Assembly (NCBI GenBank): GCA_916613615.1
Contig: OU744735.1
Coordinates: 44,978,468-45,042,467 of the forward strand
DNA from: Steromphala cineraria
Taxonomy: Eukaryota; Mollusca; Gastropoda; Trochida; Trochidae
Reading direction: 5' to 3'
DNA length: 64,000 nt
Below are positions 32,640 to 42,935 of the stretch, piece by piece (position 1 is the first letter of the stretch; each line of letters opens with the position of its first letter). The position numbers were made by a program, and so were the translations under genes. Under the pieces are notes generated by a model, which saw only the letters and a program-made list of their open reading frames with translations, was not told where the DNA came from and made no database searches.

Positions 32640-33587
32640 ATGGATAACCCTAGCACAAGTACGCCAGCTTCTACTAGTAAACGAAATCATGAGCAAGTGT
32701 TTACGTCACCTGACTCTGATTCTGATTTTGAATTAAAACGTAAGTGTCAAAATAACTCTGAGCTGAACGTGTCTGGTAGTTTTGTCAACATGAGTGAAGA
32801 AGGCGGCATGTTAGGTGCTGGTTCAACTGAAGAGAGTGAGCAAGGAAGTGAATGTTTAGTGAGCGAAATTTTGAAAGCTTTCCAAAACAAAGACGTTCTA
32901 ATGGCTATATCTAATGCTGTAAGCGAGGTCGTTCGTCCCTTTTTCCGATAGGAAATGGACAAGTTAGTTGCTAAAAACAAAGCTTTAGAAGATAAGGTCT
33001 CTCTGCTGAATACAAATATTGATGAACAAGATAAAGTCATCGAAACTCTCTCCCAAAAACTCGACCGCAGTGAACAATATTCACGCAGGAACAACATCCG
33101 CATCTCAGGCCTACCTGAACAAGTATCGGAAAATACCGACAATTTGATACTAGATGTTGCGAAATCTATCAATGTAGATCTGGAAGTAACTGATATTGAC
33201 GTCAGTCACCGTGTCCCCCGACGCCCAACTAGGCCCCAGGATCCTCCCCGGCCCATTCTCGTAAGATTTGTAAGCAACGCTTCTAAGCGCGCCATGTTGG
33301 CTTCAAGATCTCGACTTAAATTCTCTCATAAACCTGGAACCCCAAAAATCTTCATCAATGAAGACCTAACTGGACCTAGAGCTAATATAGCTAGGAAAGC
33401 TCGTGAACTGGTTAAGGAGAAGAAAGTGGAGGGAACTTGGGTCACTCGGGGTGTTATACTGATTAAACTCTTGGACGGCAATGTTAAAAAAGTTGCGAAC
33501 AATACCCATTTTCAGGAAGTTTTGGAAGCCACGAGGCTTATAATGAGGTTCAACCTTAGCCAAAACAAACCAAAAGACCCCAACTAG
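32640..33587 (+). pseudogene. LINE ORF1 protein (coiled coil, RRM-like), one in-frame stop
   Basis: ORF1 proteins bind LINE RNA as trimers and act as chaperones in retrotransposition. From ATG 32640 the frame has a Ser/Thr-rich, acidic N-terminus, then FFR, a TAG at 32949-32951, and in the same frame MDKLVAKNKALEDKVSLLN and DEQDKVIETLSQKLDRSEQY (coiled coil), SRRNNIRISGLPEQ (start of the RRM-like domain), VSHRVPRR, RPILVRFVSN, KIFINEDLTGPRANIARKAR and a C-terminal stretch with VTRGVILIKLLDGN, ending TAG at 33585-33587. This is the layout of L1-type (Transposase_22-like) ORF1. A single nonsense change breaks it. Confidence 0.82.
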
Positions 33588-35229
33588 ATTGCTATTTGTC
33601 TAGCCATGGAACAAAACAGAACTTTCATTAAATGCTGTTTTGATAAATGAAGAGCATAGATACATCGTATGAAAAAAAGTAATAATCCCTTATAATGTAC
33701 TCATTATTTCAATATTGATATATACATTTTCAAAGATGTTATCAGAAAATAAATTGAATGATACCCGCTACTGTCACGAGCAACACGTTTGCACTGTTTT
33801 ATAGCATGCATGCTAACACGACAACACTCGTGAGACACATGTATTCGTGTGTTGCAATGTACACCATGGTACGTGTCTGTTAGCCTTAGATATCTCTAAA
33901 CACGTTGATTTGATTAAATGCTTTGATCTTTAATCATGGAACGTTTTAGATCAATTGAGTTTGAATTCATAAAACTGACATTGTGATGTTTGTTAGTAGG
34001 AAATTCTTTCGTGACTAATTAATCATGTACAACACGTCATTAACTAAACAAACTTGGCGTGTAGCATATCGCACGTGAGAAGCATGCTTTTGTAACATTG
34101 TGCGGTTTGCAACATTCAATGTTGTGAATCGGTTTTGCACTTTTGAGCTACGTATCATTGTGTTTCCACAACATAAAAGCAGCTCTACATAGTGTTACAA
34201 TGATACGTGTTGCCAATTATTGAAAATAATACCTATAAATAAACTAACGTGCAGTTATTCCTATAAAAACCATATGATCTAATCACGCGTGTACGCCATG
34301 GTATGGTATGATATAAAAGCAGCAAACACTAGTATCAACATGAGATTTTATGCGGTACATTTCAAGTTGCTATGGTTCTTCTCCTAGACACAATATTTAC
34401 CATATATATTGTACACGTTTGTGCTCTTTGACCCTTTTGGGTCGTTGTCTGTTTATTTAGGTTATTGTGGTTAATTTGTCCAGTCGTTATTCATTATGTT
34501 GTTTATTAGGGGTTTTCTTTTTTATAAAGTGGTAATTGTTTCGTGTTTTGTTTGTATTTTTCTTTGTTTCAATTTTTATATTTTTGTTGTTGGTTTTTGT
34601 GTGATTTTTTTTTTGTTTCTCTATGGGTGCTTTTCCCCATTATAACTATCGCTTTGTACGGTTGGGACTGTGGAGTCCTAGCATCTTGTAAATTGATTGT
34701 TCTTCTCCGGGTTGACCTAATTACATTACTTGATTTCTCCTCATGAGAAAACGTTCTTCTGCAGTTTACTGAAAATAGACATGAATGAAATCTTTGAGTT
34801 GATTTGTTTTCTTTATTGTTTTTGTTCCCCTTTTGGGATTATCTTTCCTAGGGTTCAGGAGTTTGCAATTTTGAAGGGTTAACTTTTACATCTTGCACAT
34901 GTATTGATAATTATTTCACAACTGATATATCACCAATGGTGTTCCTTTTTTTTTCTTTCCAAATGTTTTGCTCTTTCCATGAATGTTTCGTTTTCATATA
35001 TGCAGATTATGTATACCATCTGCATTATAACGTTTTACCTTATTTGTTTTTTAAACAAAAATATGTTTGTGACTCTCACCACAACTGATCTGTGTCTATA
35101 TTATATTGATATGCTTCAAGATCTCAAGTATGTTGCGCTATTCTCTGTCGTTTGCCATTTTGGTTTTGCATGTATATTCAAAGTGATCCCCACTGCCTTA
35201 TTTGATTGTAGAATGCATATAGATGCCGG
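33588..35229 (+). other. Long inter-ORF segment of the LINE
   Basis: 1.6 kb between ORF1 and ORF2, T-rich on plus in 34480-35100, with short hydrophobic-looking frames that come from poly-T runs. It may be element sequence or may conceal a second truncated insertion. No repeat ends recognised. Confidence 0.5.
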
Positions 35230-35292
35230 TTGATAGTGCAGTATAGACAGGCAGTGGGGCAGTTTGCAGTCAAAGTGCACGTAAAATCGTTG

Positions 35293-36693
35293 ATGAAACT
35301 CGCAGTTTTCATTTATTACTCTAGATTTATTTGCTTATACAATCCTAAAGTAAGTATCCTTATCACACTTTTGCTTCTGTGCTGTGGCGATGTACATCCT
35401 AACCCAGGTCCTTGTTTTCATAATGATCTAAAGATAATTCACCTTAACGTTAGAAGTCTAAAAGAAAAAATAGATATATTAGAAGCGGAGTTCAGTTCCT
35501 ATGATGTTATATGTTTAACCGAAACATGGTTACACTCAGAAATAGATAATATAGAAATCGCTATTCCGGGTTTTCAGGAGCCGTTTCGAAAGGATAGAGA
35601 GAGCCGTGGCGGTGGGGTTGCAGTGTATGTAAAAAATAATTTGTGTGCTATGCACATGGATACCATGGATACAACTGGGCTTGAGGCATTTTGGATAAAA
35701 TTAAAAATTAAAAAACATACATTTCTTATTGGTACCTTCTATAGAGCAGATAAAAGTGAACTATATTGGGACCTTATTGACAATAGCATTTCAAATGCCG
35801 TGGATTAAAACATTAAAACTGTTATTTTAGGGGATTTTAATCTAGATCTACTAAACCAAAATCAAACTAAGCTGAACTATTTAGAGGCTGCGTACGGACT
35901 CAAGCAACTTATATCTGAACCTACACGAATCACCTCTCATTCTCGTACATTGATTGATTTGATATTTGTAACATGTTTTAACAAAGTACGGAAATCGGGA
36001 GTGCTGGATCCTATATGTAGTGACCACTGTCCGGTGTATCTTAACATCGAATCAGATAAACAGAAAGAAACTTGTTATGAGCGGAAAGTTTATGATTATT
36101 CACGAGCGAATATAGAATCTTTAAACCGATTCATAAATGATATTGACATTGATGTAACTCGAACCCAGGATATAGATGTCTTAACAACTAAACTAACCGA
36201 CAACTTAGTTCAAATTTGCGATGCGAATATACCAAATAAAACCGTACTTATTAGACCTCGAGACACTCTTTGGATGAATAGTGAAATTCGATCTCTTATG
36301 AGGAAACGAAACAGGCAATATCCTCTGTGCGTAAAGCTAAAAAACAGCATACAATTAAAATTGATAATGCATTAAGTGAATCAACCTGTACAAAAACTTG
36401 GTGGAAATTAGTCAAGAACTATTTACTAAATTAATCGGCTAAAATCACTTGTAATTCAGTCATCCAGGATGATGTACTCTACCACGAGTTCAACGATGTT
36501 ACAGAAATAATGAACAACTATTTCATTAATAATCTAAAGTTATAGATCCTGACGACGACCCCCCTCTTGTTGATAAACGTTGCGACAGTAATCTGACAGA
36601 TATAGTATTAGAGATGGGGGAAGTAAAGGATATATTACTCTCTGTTGATACAACTAAATCAATCGGCCCTGATAAAATCGGAAACAAAATATT
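35293..36693 (+). pseudogene. LINE ORF2: 2A-like leader and AP endonuclease, reverse transcriptase missing
   Basis: ATG 35293 opens MKLAVFIYYSRF, then a hydrophobic stretch ILITLLLLCCG and the 2A-like octamer DVHPNPGP (35389-35412). The endonuclease follows: IIHLNVRSL, CLTETWLHSE (Glu), GGGVAVYVKN, TFLIGTFYR, a TAA at 35806-35808, then ILGDFNLD, LIDLIFVT and SDHCPVYL (catalytic Asp-His). A frameshift near 36325 separates MRKRNRQY from KTWWKLVKNYL, with another stop after it, and the frame reaches DTTKSIGPDKIGNKIL before the pearl insertion. The endonuclease nicks target DNA for target-primed reverse transcription. 2A-like leaders in ORF2 of CR1-type elements are known and thought to affect processing or targeting. 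Confidence 0.85.
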
Positions 36694-37837
36694 AACAAGA
36701 GTCATCAGAAGATGACATATCCCACCGGTTCCACATGAAAGATAATTGTAAATTTTTCAATATAATATAAGCTAATATATATAAAACGAAACCTTTCATG
36801 AACAGAGTCCAAATAAGAGCCGTTTCCATGGAAATAATAAAAAATAAAACTTTCAGAAATGTGAAAATATCAAAAGGCACCACTTCAGTAGGTGGGCAAT
36901 ACACATGTAAAGTTTAAGAAAGATATGTGGACCGGTTTTTTGAGTTCTGCTCCGGAAACGAAACCTTTCATGAACAGAGTCCATATAAGAGTCGTTTCCA
37001 TAGAAATAATAAAAAATAAAATTTTCAGAAATGTGAAAATATCAAAAGGCACCACTTCAGTAGGTGGGCAATACACATGTAAAGTTTAAGAAAGATATGT
37101 GGACCGGTTTTATATATATGAAACCTTTCATGAACAGAGTCCAAATAAGAGCCGTTTCCATGGAAATAATAAAAAATAAAATTTTCAGAAATGTGAAAAT
37201 ATCAAAAGGCACCATGCACTTCAGTAGGTGGGCAATACACATGTAAAGTTTCAGAAAGATATGTGGACCGGTTTTATATATATGAAACGAAACCTTTCAT
37301 GAACAGAGTCCAAATAAGAGCCGTTTCCATGGAAATAATAAAAAATAAAATTTTCAGAAATGTGAAAATATCAAAAGGCACCACTTCAGTAGGTGGGCAA
37401 TACACATGTAAAGTTTCAGAAAGATATGTGGACCGGTTTTTTAGTTCTGCTCCGGAAACGAAACCTTTCATGAACAGAGTCCATATAAGAGCCGTTTCCA
37501 TGGAAATAATAAAAAATAAAATTTTCAGAAATGTGAAAATATCAAAAGGCACCACTTCAGTAGGTGGGCAATACACATGTAAAGTTTCAGAAAGATATGT
37601 GGACCGGTTTTATATATATGAAACGAAACCTTTCATGAACAGAGTCCATATAAGAGCCGTTTCCATGGAAATAATAAAAAATAAAATTTTCAGAAATGTG
37701 AAAATATCAAAAGGCACCACTTCAGTAGGTGGGCAATACACATGTAAAGTTTCAGAAAGATATGTGAACCGGTTTTTGAGTTCTGCTCCGGAAACGAAAT
37801 GATTACGGACGGACGGACATACAGGGCGATGACTATA
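36694..37837 (+). mobile_element. Pearl-like element, family A, copy 2 (right end lost)
   Basis: Left end AACAAGAGTCATCAGAAGAT, CATATCCCACCGGT, then six tandem units. Two junction types occur between units: one with TATATATATGAAAC and one with AGTTCTGCTCCGGAAACG. The ACGG microsatellite is short (37806-37818) and the sequence stops matching after GGCGATGACTATA, so the palindromic right end is missing. Here the THAP-transposase element begins. It is inserted in LINE ORF2. Confidence 0.85.
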
Positions 37838-37945
37838 GCCTTTATCAGTAACATACTTATCTGCCCTTGATTCGCAATGACGTATGGGACCGATTCCTTG
37901 CCGCCAAAACTTCAGGCAAGTAGCGCGGTACCGGTAAATGGCGGC

Positions 37946-40278
37946 ATGTCAGGGAAACAGTACTGCTGCGTGACAAATTGTCATAATTTTCAAGGTAAAT
38001 ATCTAACTGACGAAGACTGTAAAATAACACTCCATCGGTTTCCATCGGGGGTTGCTCCTGAGAAGAAAAAACTAAGAAGAATCTGGGAATTCCGTCTCAG
38101 TAGGAAACATTTTGAGGTCAAGTCATCGACCCGAATATGTTGTAAACATTTCGTGGGTGGCCGAGGACCGACTAAGGAACACGAGATACCGTCAATATTT
38201 CCACATAAAACGTTTAAAACGTCTTCGGTAAGTACATTGATGTCAATTGAAAAAATACATACCGGTACACATAAAATAAAAATTATGTTGTTTTTTGTAG
38301 TAAACCTCGTAAAGTCCCTCACTTTTCGTTCATCAAAACAAATGTAGGTAAAATAACAAATAGGCCTACATCTGTGTAAAAGAAATTATGACGTGACAAT
38401 TACAATTTTATGTTATCAAAATTAACGTGCTAGTCCTAATTTTAGAATTAATATGTGCAAATAAATATGTTTGAAAATAATACATGGTAAATAGGCCTAA
38501 GTGAGTTATGATATTTTGAACTGTCAAATACTTAAGAAAATAATTCACATAAATAAGATGTTTGCTTTTTTAAAAAGGTTAATATTTGAATATTTTAAAA
38601 TTAACAGTCAATGCCTTTGAAATTACTTTTTTATCATCAGGTATCAAAATTGATGCCATATAGGAGATGAATTGTCCTATTTAATTTCAATTGACCTACT
38701 ATTTCTCTTGAATATCATGAATTTTTTGTTTACCTTTTGAAAGTTGACTGAACCTTGCATTCAATATGATGAAAATGTAAATGACCATTTCTAATAGTTT
38801 ATAAGTATTTCTTTTTAAAGTTGTAATTGTTTGGGCCAATATAAAAAGAATGGGCGCTGCTCTTTTGGGTTGTTTGATGATGAAGGAAAAATATATTATT
38901 CTCCAGGTGAAATATTACATCACCAAAAGTAACACTAGTCCTTTTGCACAAGGCTACAGTAAAAAATCCCTAGGCCTAACAATATTGATACTGATAGCCA
39001 TGGACTGTGATATTTTACATGATGTTATACATGTCAAACACTTTAGCTTTCAGATTGTGGGGCTGTTGAGACCGAGGACTTGGTTGTCGCTGCTGATGCT
39101 GGTGACCAGACTGCAGACACTGATGGGGAGTGCAACGTTTCCTTTAGTCACAGCGCCTCGACATCAAATCTGGATGTGTCTGTAGCACTTCATGATTATG
39201 TCGGTCAAGTTGATATTGAGAGTCTACCTACATTCAGACACAAACAAGTTCAACATCAAGCAGATGCCTGCAATAGTGCCTCTCAAACTGAATCCTGTCA
39301 TGCACCCTCTACATGCTCTAAGCTTATTCAAACTGATTTACAGCCAAGAACAAGAAGTGTGCATGTCCAAACTGATGTTGTTCCAGAATTAACAATTCAC
39401 GATATCAAGGAGAAAGAGATGATGTTTTATACAGGTATTCCAGATAAAGGTACCTTCAATGTGCTTTTTGACCAACTTACCAGTGACTCAGAGAAAGAGG
39501 ACTCTGGCAATTCAGCAGGTGGAAGACCAAAGAAATTAAATCCAATTGATGAATTTTTCATGGTGTTAATGAGGCTTAGGTTGGGATTACTTGAATTTGA
39601 TCTAGCAAAGAGGTTCCGAGTTAGTCAAGCTACAATAAGCAACGTCTTCAACACATGGATTGACAAGATGTACTTAAAACTCAGTTTTCTAGTTTGTTGG
39701 ACACCAAGGCATGTGGTGCAAGCTAACATGCCAAACTCATTTAAAGAACGTTACCCATCTACCCGTGTCATCATCGATTGCACTGAAATATTTACTGAAA
39801 GTCCAACATCACTTATCAACAAGTCACTTGTGTACTCTGATTATAAAAGTCGTAACACCTGGAAAGTTTTAGTTGGTATCAGTCCAAGTGGGACAATCAC
39901 TTATATCAGTGACTTGTGGGGAGGAAACACCAGTGATAAACAGATTGTAGCAAGATCAAGTTTATTAGATTTATGTGACAAGGGTGATGCCATCATGGCA
40001 GATAAAGGATTTCAAATTCAAGACATGTTAATTCCAAGGGGGATATATCTCATCATTCCCCAAAGAAGAAGCCAAATAAAAAGTTTAATTCCAGAGAAGT
40101 AGAGGCAACAAGGAGAATTGCAAATCTGAGAATTCATGTGGAGCGTGCCATGGAGCGCATTAAGAACTTCAGGATTCTACAAGGGGTTGTGCCTTTGAGT
40201 ATGAGTGAAAAAATTGACAAAATATTCAAAGTATCTTGTTACTTGTGTAATTTACAACCACAACTCATCAAGAAATAA
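37946..40278 (+). pseudogene. THAP-domain DDE transposase (ISL2EU-like), one frameshift
   Basis: Exon 1 (37946-38227) starts MSGKQYCCVTNCHNF and forms a THAP finger: CxxxxC, LHRFPSG, W at RRIWEF, STRICCKHF. A donor gtaagt follows. The main exon (from 39054, acceptor tttcag) has a Ser/Gln-rich linker, GGRPKKLNPIDEFFMVLMRL, helix-turn-helix RFRVSQATISNVFNTWID, VIIDCTEIF (first Asp), GISPSGTITYISDLWGG, AIMADKGFQI (second Asp). After a 1-nt frameshift near 40085 it continues VEATRRIANLRIHVERAMER (Glu), NFRILQGVVPLSM and stops at 40278. THAP binds the transposon end; the DDE core cuts. The phase of the two exons differs by one, so a small exon in 38228-39053 is probably unrecognised. Confidence 0.85.
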
Positions 40279-40572
40279 ACTGCAAAAGGTACTACCAAAA
40301 AAGGTAGTTGTGATGATACATCCCATTTTTGTGATACTTAATATAAAGATAAACATATGGTGATGCATTTCCTGTATCGTGATGCATATTGGTGACATAA
40401 TTTATTAAAGTTGACATAAACTGTTTTTTTCTCTAAAAAGTACTATGTTTGTAAAAGCTTAATGAGAAAATAACCCCTTTATAATCAGGAAATTGTGATC
40501 CCTATGATATTGCTCAAGAAGACTAATGGCAGTTTTCAAATATGTTCATTCTTTTGCTAATTACTGTTGCAG

Positions 40573-41440
40573 AATGATTTGGATGATAGATAAAGTCTCA
40601 CCCTCGTGTCTTCTGATATCAAATATATCAATACTCGTTGATTAAAGTAAAAAGTAACAAGAGTCATCAGAAGATGACATATCCCACCGGTTCCACATGA
40701 TCGTAAGATGTAAACCTTTGAAAGATAATTGTAAATTTTTCAAGCAAGGTTCATAATAGTATAAGCTAATATAAACGAAACCTTTCATGAACAGAGTCCA
40801 AAAGAGCCGTTTCCATGGAAATAATAAAAAATAAAATTTTCAGAAATGTGAAAATATCAAAAGGCACCACTTCAGTAGGTGGGCAATACACATGTAAAGT
40901 TTCAGAAAGATATGTGGACCGGCTTTATATATATGAAACGAAACCTTTCATGAACAGAGTCCAAATAAGAGCCGTTTCCATGGAAATAATAAAAAATAAA
41001 ATTTTCAGAAATGTGAAAATATCAAAAGGCACCACTTCAGTAGGTGGGCAATACACATGTAAAGTTTCAGAAAGATATGTGGACCGGTTTTTTAGTTCTG
41101 CTCCGGAAACGAAACCTTTCATGAACAGAGTCCATATAAGAGCCGTTTCCATGGAAATAATAAAAAATAAATTTTTTAGAAATATGAAAATATCAAAAGG
41201 CACCACTTCAGTAGGTGGGCAATACACATGTAAAGTTTCAGGAAGATATGTGGACCGGTTTTTGAGTTCTGCTCCGGAAATGAAATGATTACGGACGGAC
41301 GGACATACAGACGGACAGGGCGATGACTATATCCCACGGTATTACATACCGGTGGGATAAAAAGCCTCGGATATTTGTAACTGTAATCAACTCGTGTTGA
41401 TATATTTGATATCAGAAGACACTTGGGTGAGATTCTCTCT
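40573..41440. mobile_element. MITE family D, copy 1, with a pearl element inside
   Basis: Left arm GATGATAGATAAAGTCTCAC...CTTCTGATATCAAATATATC (40580-40645) is inverted on the right as GATATATTTGATATCAGAAG...GGGTGAGATTCTCT (41383-41440). The intact copy at 63735-63905 has only ~40 bp between the arms; here pearl copy 3 occupies that position. Confidence 0.85.
40656..41361 (+). mobile_element. Pearl-like element, family A, copy 3 (complete)
   Basis: Same ends as copy 1 (AACAAGAGTCATCAG; ACCGGTGGGATAAA) around three to four units, alternating the TATATAT and AGTTCTGCTCCGG junctions, then (ACGG)n at 41291-41315. No target duplication is evident; flanks are AAAAAGT on the left and AGCCTCGG on the right. 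Confidence 0.88.
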
Positions 41441-42935
41441 AAGTATCACATTGTATCGCGACTTAAGCGTATCATCACAAAAGAACAGGCAAAATGATTT
41501 TCAATAAAAATTATGAAAAATGACAAAACAGAGAAATTGGTATATACAGTTTAATAACAAGATGCCAATATGGACATAAGTTCACATAACATATCTTCAA
41601 CATTTGAAAATCTGTAAAGTTTCATCATTGTTAAATGATGAAATAATTAATTTTACATTACTATTATTTTTGTGGGGGGTGGGGGGCAGATTTTTTAGTT
41701 ACAAGGCTTCTAAATGGGGTATTTATGGAAGTTCCTGGATAATAACTACAAATAGCTCAGTCTTTAGACTCTTTACATCATAATATTAACTGTTGTCAAT
41801 GTGACTTTTCAATTGATTTAAATTCATACAAGATAACAATGTGACTAATTTATTACTTTTCGACAGCATGATATATCGTGGTAAATATTCTTGTATTGAA
41901 CCCAAAAAATATGTGTGTACAATGTACAGAGGTTCTAGGACTTGATATTGGACCAAATCTTGTATTGCAATACATAGCAGCTTTATTGCAATAATATTTC
42001 AATACATTGAGTTAACTCTAGAGTCTATTTTCAACTTTTGACCCTTTTTCTTTCAGTAAAAACATTAAATTTTTAATGAAATTCCTTTCAGTTTTCAAGA
42101 TATAAATTATTACTTTAGAAACAAAATCTTCCACAATGAGTTGGATGAGGATTCCTAAACAGACACTATCAGCTCTAATCCAGCCCAACATGTGTTCTTG
42201 CACATCAAGTGCACTTTCTTGCACATGAACTCTGAAACTTTACCTGAGGGCAATGTTTTTATCACTATAACATAACTGTATTTGTATTTTTACAAATGTA
42301 TAAAATTTTATTGCAGTCAATACCGGTATGCACTGACCTAATTGGGACTACAGTTTTGGTTGTTACTCTATTGATAATTTGATACCCAATCAAATTGTGT
42401 CTCCCTTTGGAATGAAACATCAAATGAAGACAAGAAGACAAATATAAAAATTATTAACAAACTTTTCACAATTGAGTACAAACATGAACAGCAATATGTC
42501 AGATTTTTTTCCTTTCAATAATGTGTTGTTTCTTTTATTAATTTTTTTTTATGACAGAAACCCTTTTACAAGTAGAAACTAGCTGAAAATCATGTTTGAA
42601 ATTGTTTGACACTGTTAACAATTAATATTTTTAACAAAAGCTTTTCAATACTAACTAGCATAATATAGGTCAATAAAGTGTCAAAGTTTTGTCAAATCAC
42701 ACTCACATGTTGGTATTTACTTAAGCAATTTTCCCAATTCATTCTTTGTACTTGTTCCATTATGAAAATTTCTACTGTACATCTACATGATAATGGCAAT
42801 GATCAATGAGTACAACATTTGTATAGAGAAGAAAGTATTTCAGCAGTACAACAACACATGTATTTCTTTAGTGGATCATTCATTGTGACATGAATAAACA
42901 CTTTTCCTTGAAAAATGATGTCTTTTTTTAACACA
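41441..42935. other. Gene-free interval inside the ISL2EU-like unit
   Basis: AT-rich; a G run (TGGGGGGTGGGGGGC) at about 41672-41687. No ORF or repeat recognised. It contains the 3' flank of the YqaJ gene. Confidence 0.5.

Larger units (their letters stand above)
32581..36693 (+). mobile_element. CR1/L2-like LINE, truncated at the reverse transcriptase by a pearl element
   Basis: Two ORFs in LINE order, ORF1 then ORF2, separated by an unusually long 1.6-kb interval. ORF2 has the endonuclease and a start of the reverse transcriptase domain (KSIGPDKIGNKIL) and is then cut by pearl copy 2 at 36694. No matching reverse transcriptase or 3' tail follows the pearl element, so the remainder was lost. 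The 5' end is not defined. Confidence 0.8.

Noticed and set aside
34543..35233. Hydrophobic 67- and 109-codon ORFs (possible membrane proteins)
   Set aside because: Phe/Leu richness comes from T-runs between the LINE ORFs; no start context or family support.
37263..37802. 179-codon ORF through the pearl repeats (and 91-159-codon ORFs on both strands at 4.7-5.2 and 40.8-41.3 kb)
   Set aside because: Each is the same repeat unit read in phase; both strands are open, and copies interrupted elsewhere show no selection for a protein. Open frames follow from unit length.
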